This document shows, one piece after another, positions 1-11,205 of a stretch of DNA of 64,000 nucleotides. The notes under the pieces are model-generated. The model was not told the DNA's origin and did no database searches. It saw only the letters and a program-made list of their open reading frames with translations. The position numbers and the translations under genes were made by a program. Within the stretch, counting starts at the first letter, position 1; each line of letters begins with the position of its first letter. The stretch comes from Sanguinoderma infundibulare (lineage: Eukaryota; Basidiomycota; Agaricomycetes; Polyporales; Polyporaceae): positions 2,542,001-2,606,000 of the forward strand of contig JAVLRN010000011.1 in NCBI GenBank assembly GCA_032821775.1, read 5' to 3'.

Positions 1-1194
1 TCTGAAAGAACCCTTCAATGATGAGTTGCAAAGTTAGAGCGAGCGACAACTGCAGTGCACGTACATGGCATTGCATTGGATCGTCACTCCCGTAAAGTGC
101 GCTTGGCTGGTTTCCTTATGTTATAACACATTGTATCTGACGGTTAATAATGGCAGTTCGAACGCGCTCAGGCATTATCCTTACCTCGACGCGTTGCGAT
201 CTCCCGATAAGCTCCGGACACCCTTACTCTTCTCAGGTCCAGAGCTTTCTGCCTTCCGTAGATCAAACCTGTTCGGTGCAACACTCGACAGCCCCAGTTC
301 TCTCGACCCGGATCTCATCCAGACTCAGTCTTTACTTCCATTTCGGACACAGTCCAAGACAAACGTTCAGGTCGTGTGGCATCTGCTCCAAGTCTTAGAC
401 CGTGACGAAAGCCAACAAGATCGCGCATTCCTGTTCGAAGCGTCGCGTCTGGGGATGAACTTGGGAAGGCGCGTTCAGTCCGGGCGCTTGCAACACCTAA
501 TTTTGCCTTGTATATTGGAGTGAGCGTCGCGTTGAAGATATGAATCTTGTACAAGAACTTACACTTTGTTCCTAGGTTCCTGGTTCAACAAATTTAGCTT
601 GTGAAAGACTTGTAGGCTCTATGCTCGACTTCCTCGAGGAGCAGGGTTGAAGACGAGGCGAGGAGGACGACGGCTAAGTCGGAGAAGCCTTGGCTGCCAA
701 CTTGCGAATCCGAGGCCGCCATGCTGATCTAGCTCAGGAAGACTTCTCGAAATCTTGGGTTGACGTTGACAACCGTCGATCACGTCTTGTCCGAGTTCCT
801 CGGATGAGAGGCAAAGCCGGCGAGGCAAACATGTTCGAGCGGCGAGAACAAGTCCAGGCGGGACACGCACAAGGCACCAGAACGGGCAAAGGGCTCCTCT
901 GGCGACCCTGATGGGCTCTACGGTATTGAAAAGCGCGGCGGCGCGCGCGTCGTCGGTGGGGGTATCTCTACAAATCGATCTCAACTAGCCGAACATATCT
1001 GCCCCATCCGCCCTCATCAGCATCGCGCAACGCACACATACGAGCAGCCAACGGACGGACGCACCGTAATGGACGAGCGCAAGTCTCGGAACGTTCCCAA
1101 AAAAATCCCAATCCCACGTCTGCTAACATCCCTCCCCGGGATCCACACTTTTGCCATCACTCATCGAATCCATCCCGCGCGCTCTCGGGCTCGG
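1..1194. other. No supported gene at left edge
   Basis: I see several short overlapping open frames here but none with a recognisable domain, signal peptide or convincing splice structure. It may include the 3' flank of the SPT-small-subunit-like gene to its right. Confidence 0.5.
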
Positions 1195-1978
1195 TCACAA
1201 CTCCGCCGGGGACGGACCCCTCCAGAACCCGGCCAAGCTCGCGCCGTACGAGCCCGCGCTGGCGATGGACGCGAGCGAGACGTTGACGGCGCCCTTGAGG
1301 CGGTCCGCCAAGTCCGCGCCGGCGCCGGCGGCCGCATCGCGCCCGAAGAGGTAGTACGCCGCGCGGCCGCTCATGACCTCGAGGTGGCGCGGGAAGTAGA
1401 GGGTGATGCCGGTCAGGACGAGGCCGAGGGTCAAATACATGACCACCACTGGTGACACATACGTCGCGCGTGCGTCGTGGGATGCGCAGACGAAGGACGG
1501 ATGGAGGTGGGGTTCGGGCCGAAGGTAGATGCGGGTGGGTAATGGGAGAGGAAAAGCGCGCGTAAATGGTAAAGAACGTTTGGTCAGCGTTCATATCAAT
1601 CGCCACAACATTGCCAGACACGAGGCTACTACTGCGCACGACGCCAAGCTCACGCTGACGGGCTGCAAGCAAACGCGAAGGCGAAGGAGAAGAGAAGAGG
1701 AGGATGGTGGACGGGGAACACTCACTGACGAGGAACTTCTCCCAAGGCTCCAACATGGACAGCGCGAACGTCACCTCGACCCACACCCGCCTCCTCCAGA
1801 AGAAGCGGCCGACGAGCGAGCGCGGGGGGCGGTAGGGGAGCTGCAGCCCGAAAAGGACCTGGGTCGTCGTCGGCTCGCGCTTCCACTCGGCGTACGACAT
1901 CGCGGCCGTGTAGTAGCTGGCGTCCGCGACGGCGCCCTGCGTGTTCGCGTTCGCGTTCGCGTTTCCGTTCGCTGGCAT
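1195..1978 (-). CDS. Serine palmitoyltransferase small-subunit-like membrane protein, copy 1
   Basis: Two exons, 1978-1726 and 1448-1195, give 168 aa. The core reads LEPWEK, then a hydrophobic segment, then YFPRHLEV and YYLFG. This resembles the small subunit of serine palmitoyltransferase (ssSPTa/b family), in which a LEPWE-type motif precedes a transmembrane helix. In that family the subunit binds the catalytic LCB1/LCB2 pair in the ER, boosts the first step of sphingoid-base synthesis and influences acyl-CoA choice. Seen directly: the motif, the hydrophobic stretch, and an N-terminal Asn-Ala repeat encoded by a GCGTTC-type microsatellite (about 1938-1970). The intron is phase 1, directly after LEPWEKFLV, at the same position as in the copy at 4.1-4.6 kb. 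At 277 nt it is long for this locus. Reading straight through it gives a longer open frame that loses the conserved helix, so I rejected that. Enzyme context is inferred from homology. Confidence 0.72.
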
Positions 1979-4115
1979 GTTTGTGTTGCTGCGTGAGTGC
2001 GTTCAGAGCGTCAGGTGTCGTGTCGGGGCGTGTCTGGTCTCGTGTGCGTGAGGGGTGAAAAACGTCGTCGCTGCTGGCGAACGCGGTGGTCTACTTGCGA
2101 TGCGAGAAAGCTGAACACGGCGGGAGTGTGGGATGAGCGCGCAAGACCGGATCAGGGGCTCTGGGCGAGGAAGGAGAGTACGTCGGGGACGACAGCGAGC
2201 TGTGGGGCGAACGGTGGTGGGAGGAGACGGGGAGGATGGGACAGCGGGAAGTGGGTCGATGGCTGGGAATATATTCCTCTGGGGTGACACTGAATTCTTC
2301 TCTTGGCAAACAAGATCTTTGCGCGCCTCCGCCGGCTCAGGGGCCTCCGCCAGGGAACAGCTTCAACAGCATCCGGCCATTCACCTCCAACGTACACTAA
2401 TCAAAGCACTCAACTCTAACAGACGTCAGCCTCTACGTAGTAAGCTAGGATTAGTCTCCCCGTATACGTCAAGTCCCCTCACCGTCACTGTGGCGGAAGG
2501 CCGCGCCCCGGTCCAAATCACGGAGAAATGTTGGTAGTCTAAGTTCGGACTCGTTCTCCGCAACATGCCAATCGTATGTACCACAAGCGCAGCACACTCC
2601 TCGCCGTACCTCGATCACGACATAAACGATCGGTCCCTGTGGCCGCTGGGACGTCCGACACCGACCAGCGTGGCAAGTACATAATGTCAAAGAGCATACG
2701 CATATGTTATAAATTCTCGATGTTCAATTCTAAAAGTTTAATGTACAGTACTCGGACTGAACGAGGGAGACGCAAGGAAAATAATATTCAAGGCAACACC
2801 GTAATCAAGGCGTACGACGTACGTGTGCACCCAGCTCCTCCTGCTGGCGACAGAACCCCACTGCGGGGCGGACATCACTTCATGTCCGTTATCAGAAATT
2901 CTACTACAGGTCACAAGTGCCGCTCTACCTCGAGTAACCTTACTTGCGTATAGCCGCGTGCAGTCCCAGGCTTTGACGTCCGTGAAATAATCGGGTTGGA
3001 CGGACGTCGCACGGTAGGCGTCGGGTAGGTCAACGCCAGTCTCCCTGAGGCAAACTTGCAACAACCTTGCTGCAGGGAGTATGGCGGTCATAGGTGAACG
3101 GTTGTAGAACAAACAAATGCTTACCTTGAGGCGCAGGTGACTGATGGCGGAGATACTAACCGCAATGCCGCGCCATCAGGGGCGTATGCATCCCAATCGC
3201 CGTTCTCATAGACTCCACAATGCTGCGGATGTGTGCGCAGTCCCGTGAATTGGGGGGCGAGTTGGAGGCATATGACGGAAAGCCGCCTGTCGTGGCGAAA
3301 ACGCCCAACCTTTCCTTGCGTCCAGCAACAAAAACGAGTAAAATTAAACATAAGGAAGCGTTGATATTGAACGTGGGACGCGCGTTGCCAAGCGAATCAC
3401 AGAGCATTCTAAACGGAAGGGGCGATAGGCAGCTGCAGATCGCCTGCCAAATAGCCTAGGCACAAAATGCATGCGCATCGTCCCGCTCCACCGACATCTG
3501 GGGCTTCCGCAGCCCCGCTCGGCCATCGGGGCCATACATCTGGCTGTTCCCGTGAGGAGCGAGAGCGGGCCTGATCTCTGCACGCGGTGTATATAGCCGG
3601 GAGCGTTCTGAACACGCAGAGGGTTCCCCACGACCCTGCTAGGACGACGCACCTTTGGCTTCCTCATCATACTCCCATCCTCCTCGTCCTACGCTGCTTG
3701 CCTCCACCGTCTAGCGAGACTGTTCGACTTGCCGAGGAGCCTGACGGAGGTGCCCTACCAGCGCCAGATGGGAACATCCGAAACTCGGAAGCGAAAGCAG
3801 CACAGGTACGTTGGTCTCTGACGCAGTACAGTTAAAATATTATAGGTGGTATACCTGCCCGCGCGCCCGCGCCCAAGCGTCAGCCCCACGGTGCCCCAAT
3901 AGCAAGCCGAAAATTACGACAGAGCGAGCAAGGTAAAGCACTCACAATGCAAACGCACATAACGCTAACGAGTGTCCCCAGTCCCAAACCAAACATCCGT
4001 CCATCCACGCAACCGAATATCCTAGCAATCGCACCTCGCGCCTCGCATGGCGGTGCAGGCCCTCTATCCCCAAACGGCGGACAGGAGCCCCTGTCGAGTC
4101 GGCCAAGATGCGGCA
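1979..4115. other. Intergenic region without supported gene
   Basis: About 2.1 kb between the two tandem SPT-small-subunit-like genes. Only short frames are present and none is recognised. A TATATAG sequence near 3589 could be a promoter element, but no gene follows it that I can support. Confidence 0.45.
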
Positions 4116-4580
4116 TCAGAGGTCCCCAATCGAGGCGTTGCGGCCGACCCAGCCTGCGACGAGCTGGCGCACGGACGATGCGGCCTTCTCGCCGCCCTCG
4201 TTGCCGAAGAGGTAGTAGAGCGTGCGGCCGTAGAGGACGGGCGCCTGCTGGGGGACGAACTTGTAGAGGCCAGTGAAGACGAGGGTGAGGAGGAAGTAGA
4301 GGATCGCGACTGGGGTGCGGTCGGTCGTCGGTGCAGAAGGGGGGAACGAGCAAGGTCAGAGTGAGGGAGGAAAGGGACGGAGGAGGAGGAGGTGCGTACG
4401 GGTCAGGAGCTTCTCCCAGGGCTCGAGGAGGGAGAGGCCGGAGGTGGTCTCGAGCCAGAAGCGCTGCCGCCAGAGGAAGGCCCCGACGGGGTTCTTTGGT
4501 GGGTGGTAGGGCAGGTCGATGCTGAAGAGCGCGCCGGCTGTGGAGGGCACGCGCTTCCAGTCCTCGAGTGAGTTGCCCAT
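4116..4580 (-). CDS. Serine palmitoyltransferase small-subunit-like membrane protein, copy 2
   Basis: Exons 4580-4400 and 4309-4116 (90-nt intron, phase 1) encode 124 aa. The order is a short N-terminal amphipathic part (EDWKRVPST, LPYHPPKNPVG), the motif LEPWEKLLT, a hydrophobic helix (AILYFLLTLVFTG), then YKFVPQQ and LYYLFG. The sequence aligns without gaps to the copy at 1.2-2.0 kb across the intron junction and helix. That alignment fixes the splice sites of both genes. The family role is the ER-membrane small subunit of serine palmitoyltransferase. The acidic/serine tail after YYLFG is longer than in animal ssSPTs. A tandem paralogue on the same strand suggests local duplication. The two copies may have different expression or acyl-chain preference; this is inference. 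Confidence 0.75.
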
Positions 4581-5936
4581 CTTGCTTCGCGTGTGTGCGT
4601 GGGTGCGGATGGGGGTGGGGGTGGGGTTATAGACTGTTGTAGGTGCGCTGATAGAATTTGTTGGGTGTGGAATGGAATGATATATTACGTTTAACAGACA
4701 CAGGATAGCACAGTCCGGAGCAGGAGTGCTCGATGCGGAGTAGAGAGGGTGTGGAGGGCGAGCGAGCAGGGAACAAGCACAGCGGAGAGCAAAGGAGGGG
4801 TGGGGGCCGGCGTGAAAGGTCGTTAAGTACAGCGGGGACGAGGAGGAGGTGGAGGAGAGCGGGAGGCAGGAGAACGGCCGTATTAGAAATCCCCATAGGC
4901 GCCGCCCTCCTCCGAATGCTCGCTAGGGACCTGAAGCACCGATCCCGTCTCCTTCCTCGGCGCCCACAACACCCCCTCGTCGTCGAGTACTTACTCTGCA
5001 ACACCCTGCGGTGCTGCGCCGTCGGCGCCCATCGTAGCTAAACGTGATGGGACCTCGCACCCTGTCCTCGCGTTGCACAAGTATTTGACTTGCACTGGCG
5101 TTGTGGCGCGTCCTGCTGGTCGCCTGATCGCGCGGCCGATGACGCCGACTGTCTCGCATGACGGGTGGCGACGCTCGTCCAGCGGCCTCGCAGCTTCCAC
5201 CGGACGCAACCGCGCTGGTTAACGCGCCCGAGACCTCTCGACACGCGTCATCCTCGTCTGGCTCGACCTCGGACATCACTCCACGCGCGATGATAGGCCC
5301 GTTCCCAGCCGGGTCCGAGGGTGGATTCGCGGTAAAACCCTTGTGGCGCTGCAGCGTCTGGAACTCCCAGAACACTGTACTAGGTGGTCGAGGCTGACAT
5401 GGTACCCGCATGCTCCCGGCCAGTCTCCGCTTTCAGCCCGTGCATGCACATACACAAGTTGAAGATTCGGCCGGGGAGCACCGCCACGACAGCGGCACTA
5501 ACGCTTGCTCGTGCGCATTCTCACTGCTAACTTAGCCGAACTCGAAGTCACCGCCACAGGCATATGTACCACATTGACGGGTATCGTTAGTACTGTAGGA
5601 CTAGCTGAGGACTACGACGAACTTGAACTACTCGTACTTGTTCAATCCAGCGAGGCGCGATCGAGGTCCCGCAGATACCACGTAGAAATCCAGATCAACA
5701 TGCGTTCGACGTCTGACAAAGTTAATACTGAGACATTCTCCTGGTATTTCTAGACGGGCAACACTAATCAAGGAAGAGTATGTTGGTGAGATCGACAACA
5801 ACAACGGAAAATGGCGACTCCGCTACGTAGGTAATTTACTTGATACTATAAAAACCCAGGTGCACGGAAGTAATTATGGGAGATGAGCGCTCAGCTGACA
5901 AATGGCTTCTCCGTTGATCGGACACGGGAAGCCGAT
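4581..5936. other. Intergenic region without supported gene
   Basis: About 1.35 kb with small overlapping frames on both strands. I find no domain, no consistent exon chain and no RNA gene. A poly-A run (about 5949-5957) lies just inside the 3' end of the next gene. Confidence 0.45.
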
Positions 5937-6873
5937 TCAACGCGCGTTAAAAAAAAAAGTTTTGATCGGTTGCAATTGGAGTCCAAAGGCGCTGAACTGC
6001 ATCGCTATAGCAGGTGATTCCGGACTGTGCAATCCCAGCAAACCTCCGCGGACGCTCCCATCGGACCGAGTTGACGGGCCTGACGCGTTAATGACCCGTT
6101 TCTTCTCGATGCGCACGATATCGCGACGGAGGCGTATGAGCTCCATGGTCTACAAGTAGTAAACAGCATGACGGAGGTGTCCGAATTTTAAGTTGAGCCT
6201 GCTGAGACACGGACAAAGCACGTACCTGAAACTTGGACATGGCGTCCTCCAACGCCTGCCGCTGCTCCGTGAGCATCTCGGCGTGTTTATCCTTCGAAGT
6301 GAGGCGGCGGACGAAGCTCGCCTCGCGAATGCGAGACATCGCGTCGCCAATCCTTTGCAGCTTCCTACATCCGCGCCCAATCTTGAATACGGGTTGAAGG
6401 CGAGCATCTGGCAGGGCGTTTCCACTCACCACTCCAAATCGGCAAAGTCCAGCTTCTCACCATCGCTCAAGTCGTCCTCTTCGATCCCCTCAGTAGCCCT
6501 AAAGAGCCCGGTGACAAGCTCCTCGGCGAGAGACGCGATCTTCTTCGATTGCTTTCGATTTTTCTTCACGGCCTGCATGCGTTCCGTAGTACTGCGATGA
6601 GTGGCATGTCAAATAGAGGAGCTGTTGAAGCAGAAAGCTCACCTCTGCAGAATCCATGATCTTGACTACAGCGTCGGAGATGCCTTGCATGTACGGCACG
6701 GACGACCCGAGCGTGGTCGCGACCGCGACGGACATCCTGATTCCGGACGCTACGGTGGCGCCACGAGGCAGGCGGGGGCCAACCTTTGCCTTAGCCTTCG
6801 CTGCAAGAGCAGACAGGCGATGGGCTGGCTTGGCTGAAGCGGAAACAAGTTTAGAAAAGACTGCGCCGGCCAT
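5937..6873 (-). CDS. Helical-bundle protein, HeLo/MLKL-NTD-like (hypothetical)
   Basis: Four exons (6873-6643, 6572-6430, 6364-6226, 6149-5937) give 241 aa. All four junctions are GT-AG and keep frame. The N-terminus is Ala/Lys-rich. Then follow predicted helices: one around the stretch with PYMQGISDAVVKIMDSAE, one with KKIASLAEELVTGLF, one with LQRIGDAMSRIREASF, and one with LTEQRQALEDAMSKFQ. The pattern of helices ending in an L-x2-ALEDAMxxFQ segment resembles the four-helix adaptor at the N-terminus of many agaricomycete kinases and TPR/STAND proteins (MLKL-NTD or HeLo-like). No kinase or NTPase domain follows; the protein ends in a basic tail. It could be a free-standing adaptor or a truncated larger gene. 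Homology is by pattern only, so function is tentative. Confidence 0.5.
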
Positions 6874-7423
6874 GGAGAATATATGAGTAGAGCGACGAGA
6901 CGGGTGGCGGCGTAGTGGATGCTGGAGAGTGGGGGGAGGGCAGATTGGTGCGCGGTGCCTACCCCGCCTGCAGCCATCTGAGGAACAGCCGGGGCTGTGA
7001 AACTAGGAAACCTTGTAAAGCGTCAGGATATGAAAGCAATCTGTCGATGTGGTCTTCTCAAGGCGGTGAATGGGCAAACCAAGTACGTCCACCACGTGGC
7101 CGGTCCGAGTTTCGATTGCCTGGCCATGACTTGCAGTTGGCGAGGAAGGCAGAACGCTAGCAGTCGCTCTTCAAAAGGCTCGCATTACAGCCAGTTACAA
7201 AACGGAAGACTAATTCGGGCTCAGATTGTCTCCTACAATTCCTGTCCGGGAACAAAGCAGCGTCAGAAAGACGATGCGGGCGAAGCGAGATGTGCGGTAA
7301 CTGACCAACGGCGCACAGACGGAGTTGGGCATGGGTCCCCAAGTCAGCGTCCAGACGGGAAAATGATCCTGGACCGATATGTATCAGACCGATGAAGGCT
7401 AGCGGGAACGAATTCAATACCTC
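6874..7423. other. Intergenic region without supported gene
   Basis: Holds the upstream region of the helical-bundle gene and the 3' flank of the BTB gene. No feature seen beyond short frames. Confidence 0.45.
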
Positions 7424-8577
7424 TCAAGCAGGCGCAGGACCTGGGGCCGGTGCGGGAACGGGTTGGCCCCACCCGGGAACGTGGATGTCCAAAAGTTTTG
7501 GTAAGCGATTCCAAATAGCACGATTCTCCTTCGCCTCCCGCTCGATGACCACGTTCCGGCACGCTTCGCATATCGTGAGCTTCCCGTCGTTGATCGTCAG
7601 ATACTCCGGGGTAAAGAGCAGTATGTCGCCGCGCATCATGCCGGCGACGTTGCTTTCCGCCCGCTCGCCTTGAAACACACTGTGAAGCACCCTGGCGCAC
7701 AGCTTTGGTAGTTTGCAAGTGGGGGAAGCGGGAGGAGTGACAACGCGACAAGCGGCCGCGATGCTGGCAGCTCGAAAGCGCGATTGGGCATGGAAGCAGA
7801 GGCGGAGATCGTCGAAAGTGAGATGTTCCTGGGTGCCGTCCTCAAGGGTAAATCCGTCCATCATGTCCGGACCTATGTTGATGATGCAGGACATCAACGC
7901 GGCGGGGAGGAAGGACAACTCGCCGGTCAATCTGGAGAGATTGATGACCCCTATGACTTGCTCGTCCTCCCAGCCTCTTGGCGCCCAGGCCCTGCTCTTC
8001 TCCCAGACATCGAGGTCGTCCGAAAAAAAACCTTTCAGAAAGGCTAAAGCTTGCTGGTACAAGTTGGTCATGTTGTATTTGCGCCCTAGTCGTATCGAGG
8101 CGGAGATTGCGGAGAAAGAAGGAGAGGTAGGGACGATGTATAAGCTATTCATGATGTTAACGCCATGCGTGAGGTCCCTTCTGCGTTGGCGCACCTCCCG
8201 TCGCGCCTAGGCATATGGGCTCGAAGAACATGTCGTAGATCATAAGGAGAGTCAGACAGAGCGACAACAGGACAGGGAAAGTCGTGTCGTCCGTCGATTG
8301 ACATGGTACGCGTTGGGTGGGATTGAGCGAATAGGCCTTTGAATACGGGGGAGTGGTCCGCAAGTGGGCCTCTATAAACGCGAAATTCGACGTCGCCAGC
8401 GTGGAGAATGATCGTCCCGTCCTCGAACCAGAATTCTTCATCCCTCCTGGGTTGATTGGCTTGGGCTGGGGCCGATCTGCTTGCGGCGCTCGCTGGATCC
8501 GACACATCGGGTTTTGTGTCCTGTCTTCCGTCGTCTGTGCCGGTGCGTGCGCGCTTTCTGGTGACGCGAGAAGACAT
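7424..8577 (-). CDS. BTB/POZ domain protein
   Basis: Exons 8577-8195 and 8144-7424 encode 367 aa. The 50-nt intron (GTGCGC...ATAG) has a TTAAC-type branch site. The N-terminal tail is basic and low-complexity. From about residue 48 comes EFWFEDGTIILHAGDVEFRV, then SPVFKGLFAQ and VVALSDSPYDLRHVLR, the signature of the mushroom-expanded BTB/POZ family. The next exon continues with SASIRLGRKYNM and the helical region usual in these proteins (DDLDVWEKSR). The C-terminus carries ICEACRNVV and NRAIWNRLPKLL, the common Cys-containing tail. BTB domains dimerise and often bridge substrates to Cullin-3 ubiquitin ligases. Most members of this fungal expansion have no known partner. A related broken gene lies at 61.3-62.5 kb. 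Confidence 0.8.
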
Positions 8578-8922
8578 CGTGGACGGTGAATGATTGCTGG
8601 ATGGGTCGCTTGCGATACCGTAGTGGTGGCTGTTGGATGAGCAGTCCGTAGCTACGGGGACAGTACGTGTCGAGTTTAAGCTTTAACGGTTAATGTGACA
8701 GTAGCCCCCAGCACGTGATAGGAACCGGCGTTCGAACCTCAGTCGTCCAAGTTCTTTCCCCAGTGACGAACACTAACGTACGCGCTATTGAAGACAGCAT
8801 TAAGGAATGTCATTAGTACGCTAACATCGAGAGCGAGCTCAGCGCTCAGCAGCAATGTCCTCTATGCACCATGCACAAGCATCATTAGCGAGCAAGCAAA
8901 CATCTATCAAGACTAACGCGAC
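8578..8922. other. Intergenic region
   Basis: About 345 bp between the start of the BTB gene and the stop of the UBX gene. Nothing recognisable. Confidence 0.45.
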
Positions 8923-11205
8923 CTAATCGCTCTCCGTATGGTACTCGTCGTCGTCGCCGTCCTGCTCCACGCTCGACAGGCTCTTCCCCTTCGCTTTCCC
9001 GTCCGCGTCCGCAACGAACTCGACGACAACCTGTCCGCCACCCTTGAGCACGTCGATCTCGCCCATCTTCTTCTCCGCCTCCCAAGGAATCTCGCGACGC
9101 GGGTACGCCAGCACGAGCTTAAAGCCCCACCACTTCTCCGGCGACCGACCGGACCGTTCCATGTCGAGCACAACGCCCTCCTCCCCAATGCCACCGCCCC
9201 CCGGCGGTGAGACGGGGTCCGTGTCCTGCAAGAACTCCGGCGGAATGAGCAACGAGTCGACGTAAGCATACAGCGACGTCAACGCGTCACCCTCCCCGAA
9301 GAACCGAACCAAACGACGCCCATCCGGCATTCGCACCCCAACCCGCATCGTCTTGCCCCGACCATTCTCTCCGGGACGCGGCTCGCGCAGGACGAGGCCG
9401 CGCCGGAGCCAGCGGCGCCACTCCAGGCGGTGCGCGTCCCACTGCTTCTTGGCCTCCGCCGCCTTGCGCCTCTCGTCCGCCGCGCGCGCCTCGGCTTCAG
9501 CCGCGAGACGTGTCAGCTCGGCCGCCGCGGCGTCCTCTGCACGCTTGCGGAGGATGCGGTCGACATCCTTGAGGCGCGACTCCTCGAATGCGCGGTCCTG
9601 CTCGGCGCGGAGGGCGCGCTCGCGCTCGCGCTCTGCCGCTTCCGCACGGAGCTTGTTGAGGAACGGCGTCACGCGTGGGAGCAGGTTCTCGGTGAGGTGG
9701 CTGACGAGGGTTTGCGCAGCCGTAGGCGCGGATGTCGAAGGAATTGACGGTCCTTGGTGACGCGAAAGAATCGTCATTGTCGGTGCGGGCGCAGTGGAAG
9801 ACCCTGGCGCACGGCGAGGCTGGAGAGCGATAAACGAAACGAATGGGTAAGTGGTCGCTTGCAGCTTTTGCGAGGCTGGAAGACGAAAGGTTAGCGGTAG
9901 CTGCTACACTAATAGTCCGGGCAAAGCCCAAAATTCCGTCCCAGAACCGCCTTCGCAAACGAAAATCTCTCGACTTTTGTTGTCATGACCCAACACCGAG
10001 CCAGAAACGTTGGAGCAGAAACGTTGGGGCGATTCTGGGACGGAATAACAGGATTTGTCGGTCATAAAACACACGGTTCAACATACCACTCCAAGCCTCC
10101 CGGTCACGAATATCCCCACCCCAAACAAGAATCTCGTTCTCCTGAATCATGCGGAGGAGGCTCGGGTCGGTGAGCGTGCTCCTAGTATTCTAGTCAGCTC
10201 ACTTCCAAACAACAGAGAGAGGTACAACAGCTCACCGCTTGAATTCGGCGTCATCGTCGTGCTCGTCGCTGACAATAACGACACAACCAATCTTCAGGTC
10301 GCGCTGACAAGTCCTCGCAAACTCCTCGTATGCCCCAAGGAAGAAATCGGGCAGTAGCTTGTCGCTCTCGGCGGTGCCGTTCTCGCCGCCCTCCCACGCG
10401 TTTCCACGTGCAGTGAGAGATGAAGGCCCTGGGACCCCGGACGCGACGCCGTGCCCGTTACCCTGCGAGTGCTTCCTGCTCGCACTGCGGCCGATGCAAA
10501 CGGCCCCGGTCTCTTCCTCCAGCGCGCGAATCCACCGTTCGGCGATGCTCTTGGGATCGCGGGCTTCCCTGCTACCTCCAGGCCCAAGCGGGCGATACGA
10601 AAAGGAGTAGGACCCGAAGTTAGGAAGCGGTATGCGGAGCGCTCGGAAGATGAATCGCAGAAGAGAGAAGAGGGGGTACAGAGGAATGGCGATAATGTTG
10701 AATACAACGCGCAATGGGCGTATAATTACTGTCAAAAGGGGGTTTGACTCCTGTTGGACCAGAGCAGTCAGATGGACATGGCGTGGTGCGTGTAGGAAGG
10801 ACGAGGACGCACCACGGGGCGGAACTCTCGGCGGGCACCGCGACCGTCCAAGAGGCCGTCTTGCTCAGAGTCGTCGATTTCGAACTCCTCTATGCGAACA
10901 GCAGGATCTTGTGGAGGACGAGAGGTAGGAGGAGGAACTCCGTCGAATACAATCTCTGCCGCACGCTACCGAACACCATTAGCTCACGTTCACACCTATG
11001 AAGAGGCTCAGCGTTCGCGACCACTGGAGCCGGATGCACAAAACACTCCAATCTTGAGCTAGTGGTATAGAAGGCAACTCACCTGGACGTCCCAGTCCAC
11101 GCTGGTCAAAACCCCGATTGCGACCTCTGTGTCACCTCCGTCCGTGAGAGACTGGAGCTGGGCGAGGGCCTCTCTTTGCGCTGGAGACAGAGAGTCGACA
11201 TCCAT
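8923..11205 (-). CDS. UBA-UAS-UBX protein, FAF2/UBXD8 (Ubx2-like) family
   Basis: Five exons (11205-11083, 10965-10813, 10750-10236, 10181-10087, 9875-8923) encode 612 aa. Order: a UBA-type N-terminus (DTEVAIGVLTSVDWDVQ, then RAAEIVFDG); a hydrophobic hairpin at about residues 97-125 (VVFNIIAIPLYPLFSLL); a UAS thioredoxin-like domain at about 200-345 (FFLGAYEEFARTCQRD, NEILVWGGDIRDREAW, LQATTYPFVSFIALQPR); a charged coiled coil with REREALRAE-type repeats; and a C-terminal UBX domain (MRVGVRMPDGRRLVRFF). This order matches FAF2/UBXD8, which recruits the p97/Cdc48 ATPase to the ER or lipid droplets for ERAD. The hairpin fits membrane insertion. Intron 4 is 211 nt and holds a 114-bp inverted-repeat insertion. 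The neighbouring divergent gene is a Cue1-like ERAD protein. Confidence 0.88.
9933..10046. repeat. MITE-like inverted-repeat element inside UBX-gene intron
   Basis: The ends are ATTCCGTCCCAGAACCGCC (9933-9951) and, read on the other strand from 10046, ATTCCGTCCCAGAATCGCC: 18 of 19 bases match. The 114-bp unit lies wholly in intron 4 of the UBX gene and explains most of its unusual 211-nt length. AGAAACGTTGG is repeated directly inside (about 10000-10027). No clear target-site duplication is visible. Confidence 0.55.

Noticed and set aside
1157..1978. Single 273-codon frame covering the first SPT-small-subunit-like gene
   Set aside because: It reads through the intron and loses the conserved membrane helix and YYLFG block. 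The spliced model aligns gap-free with the tandem copy.
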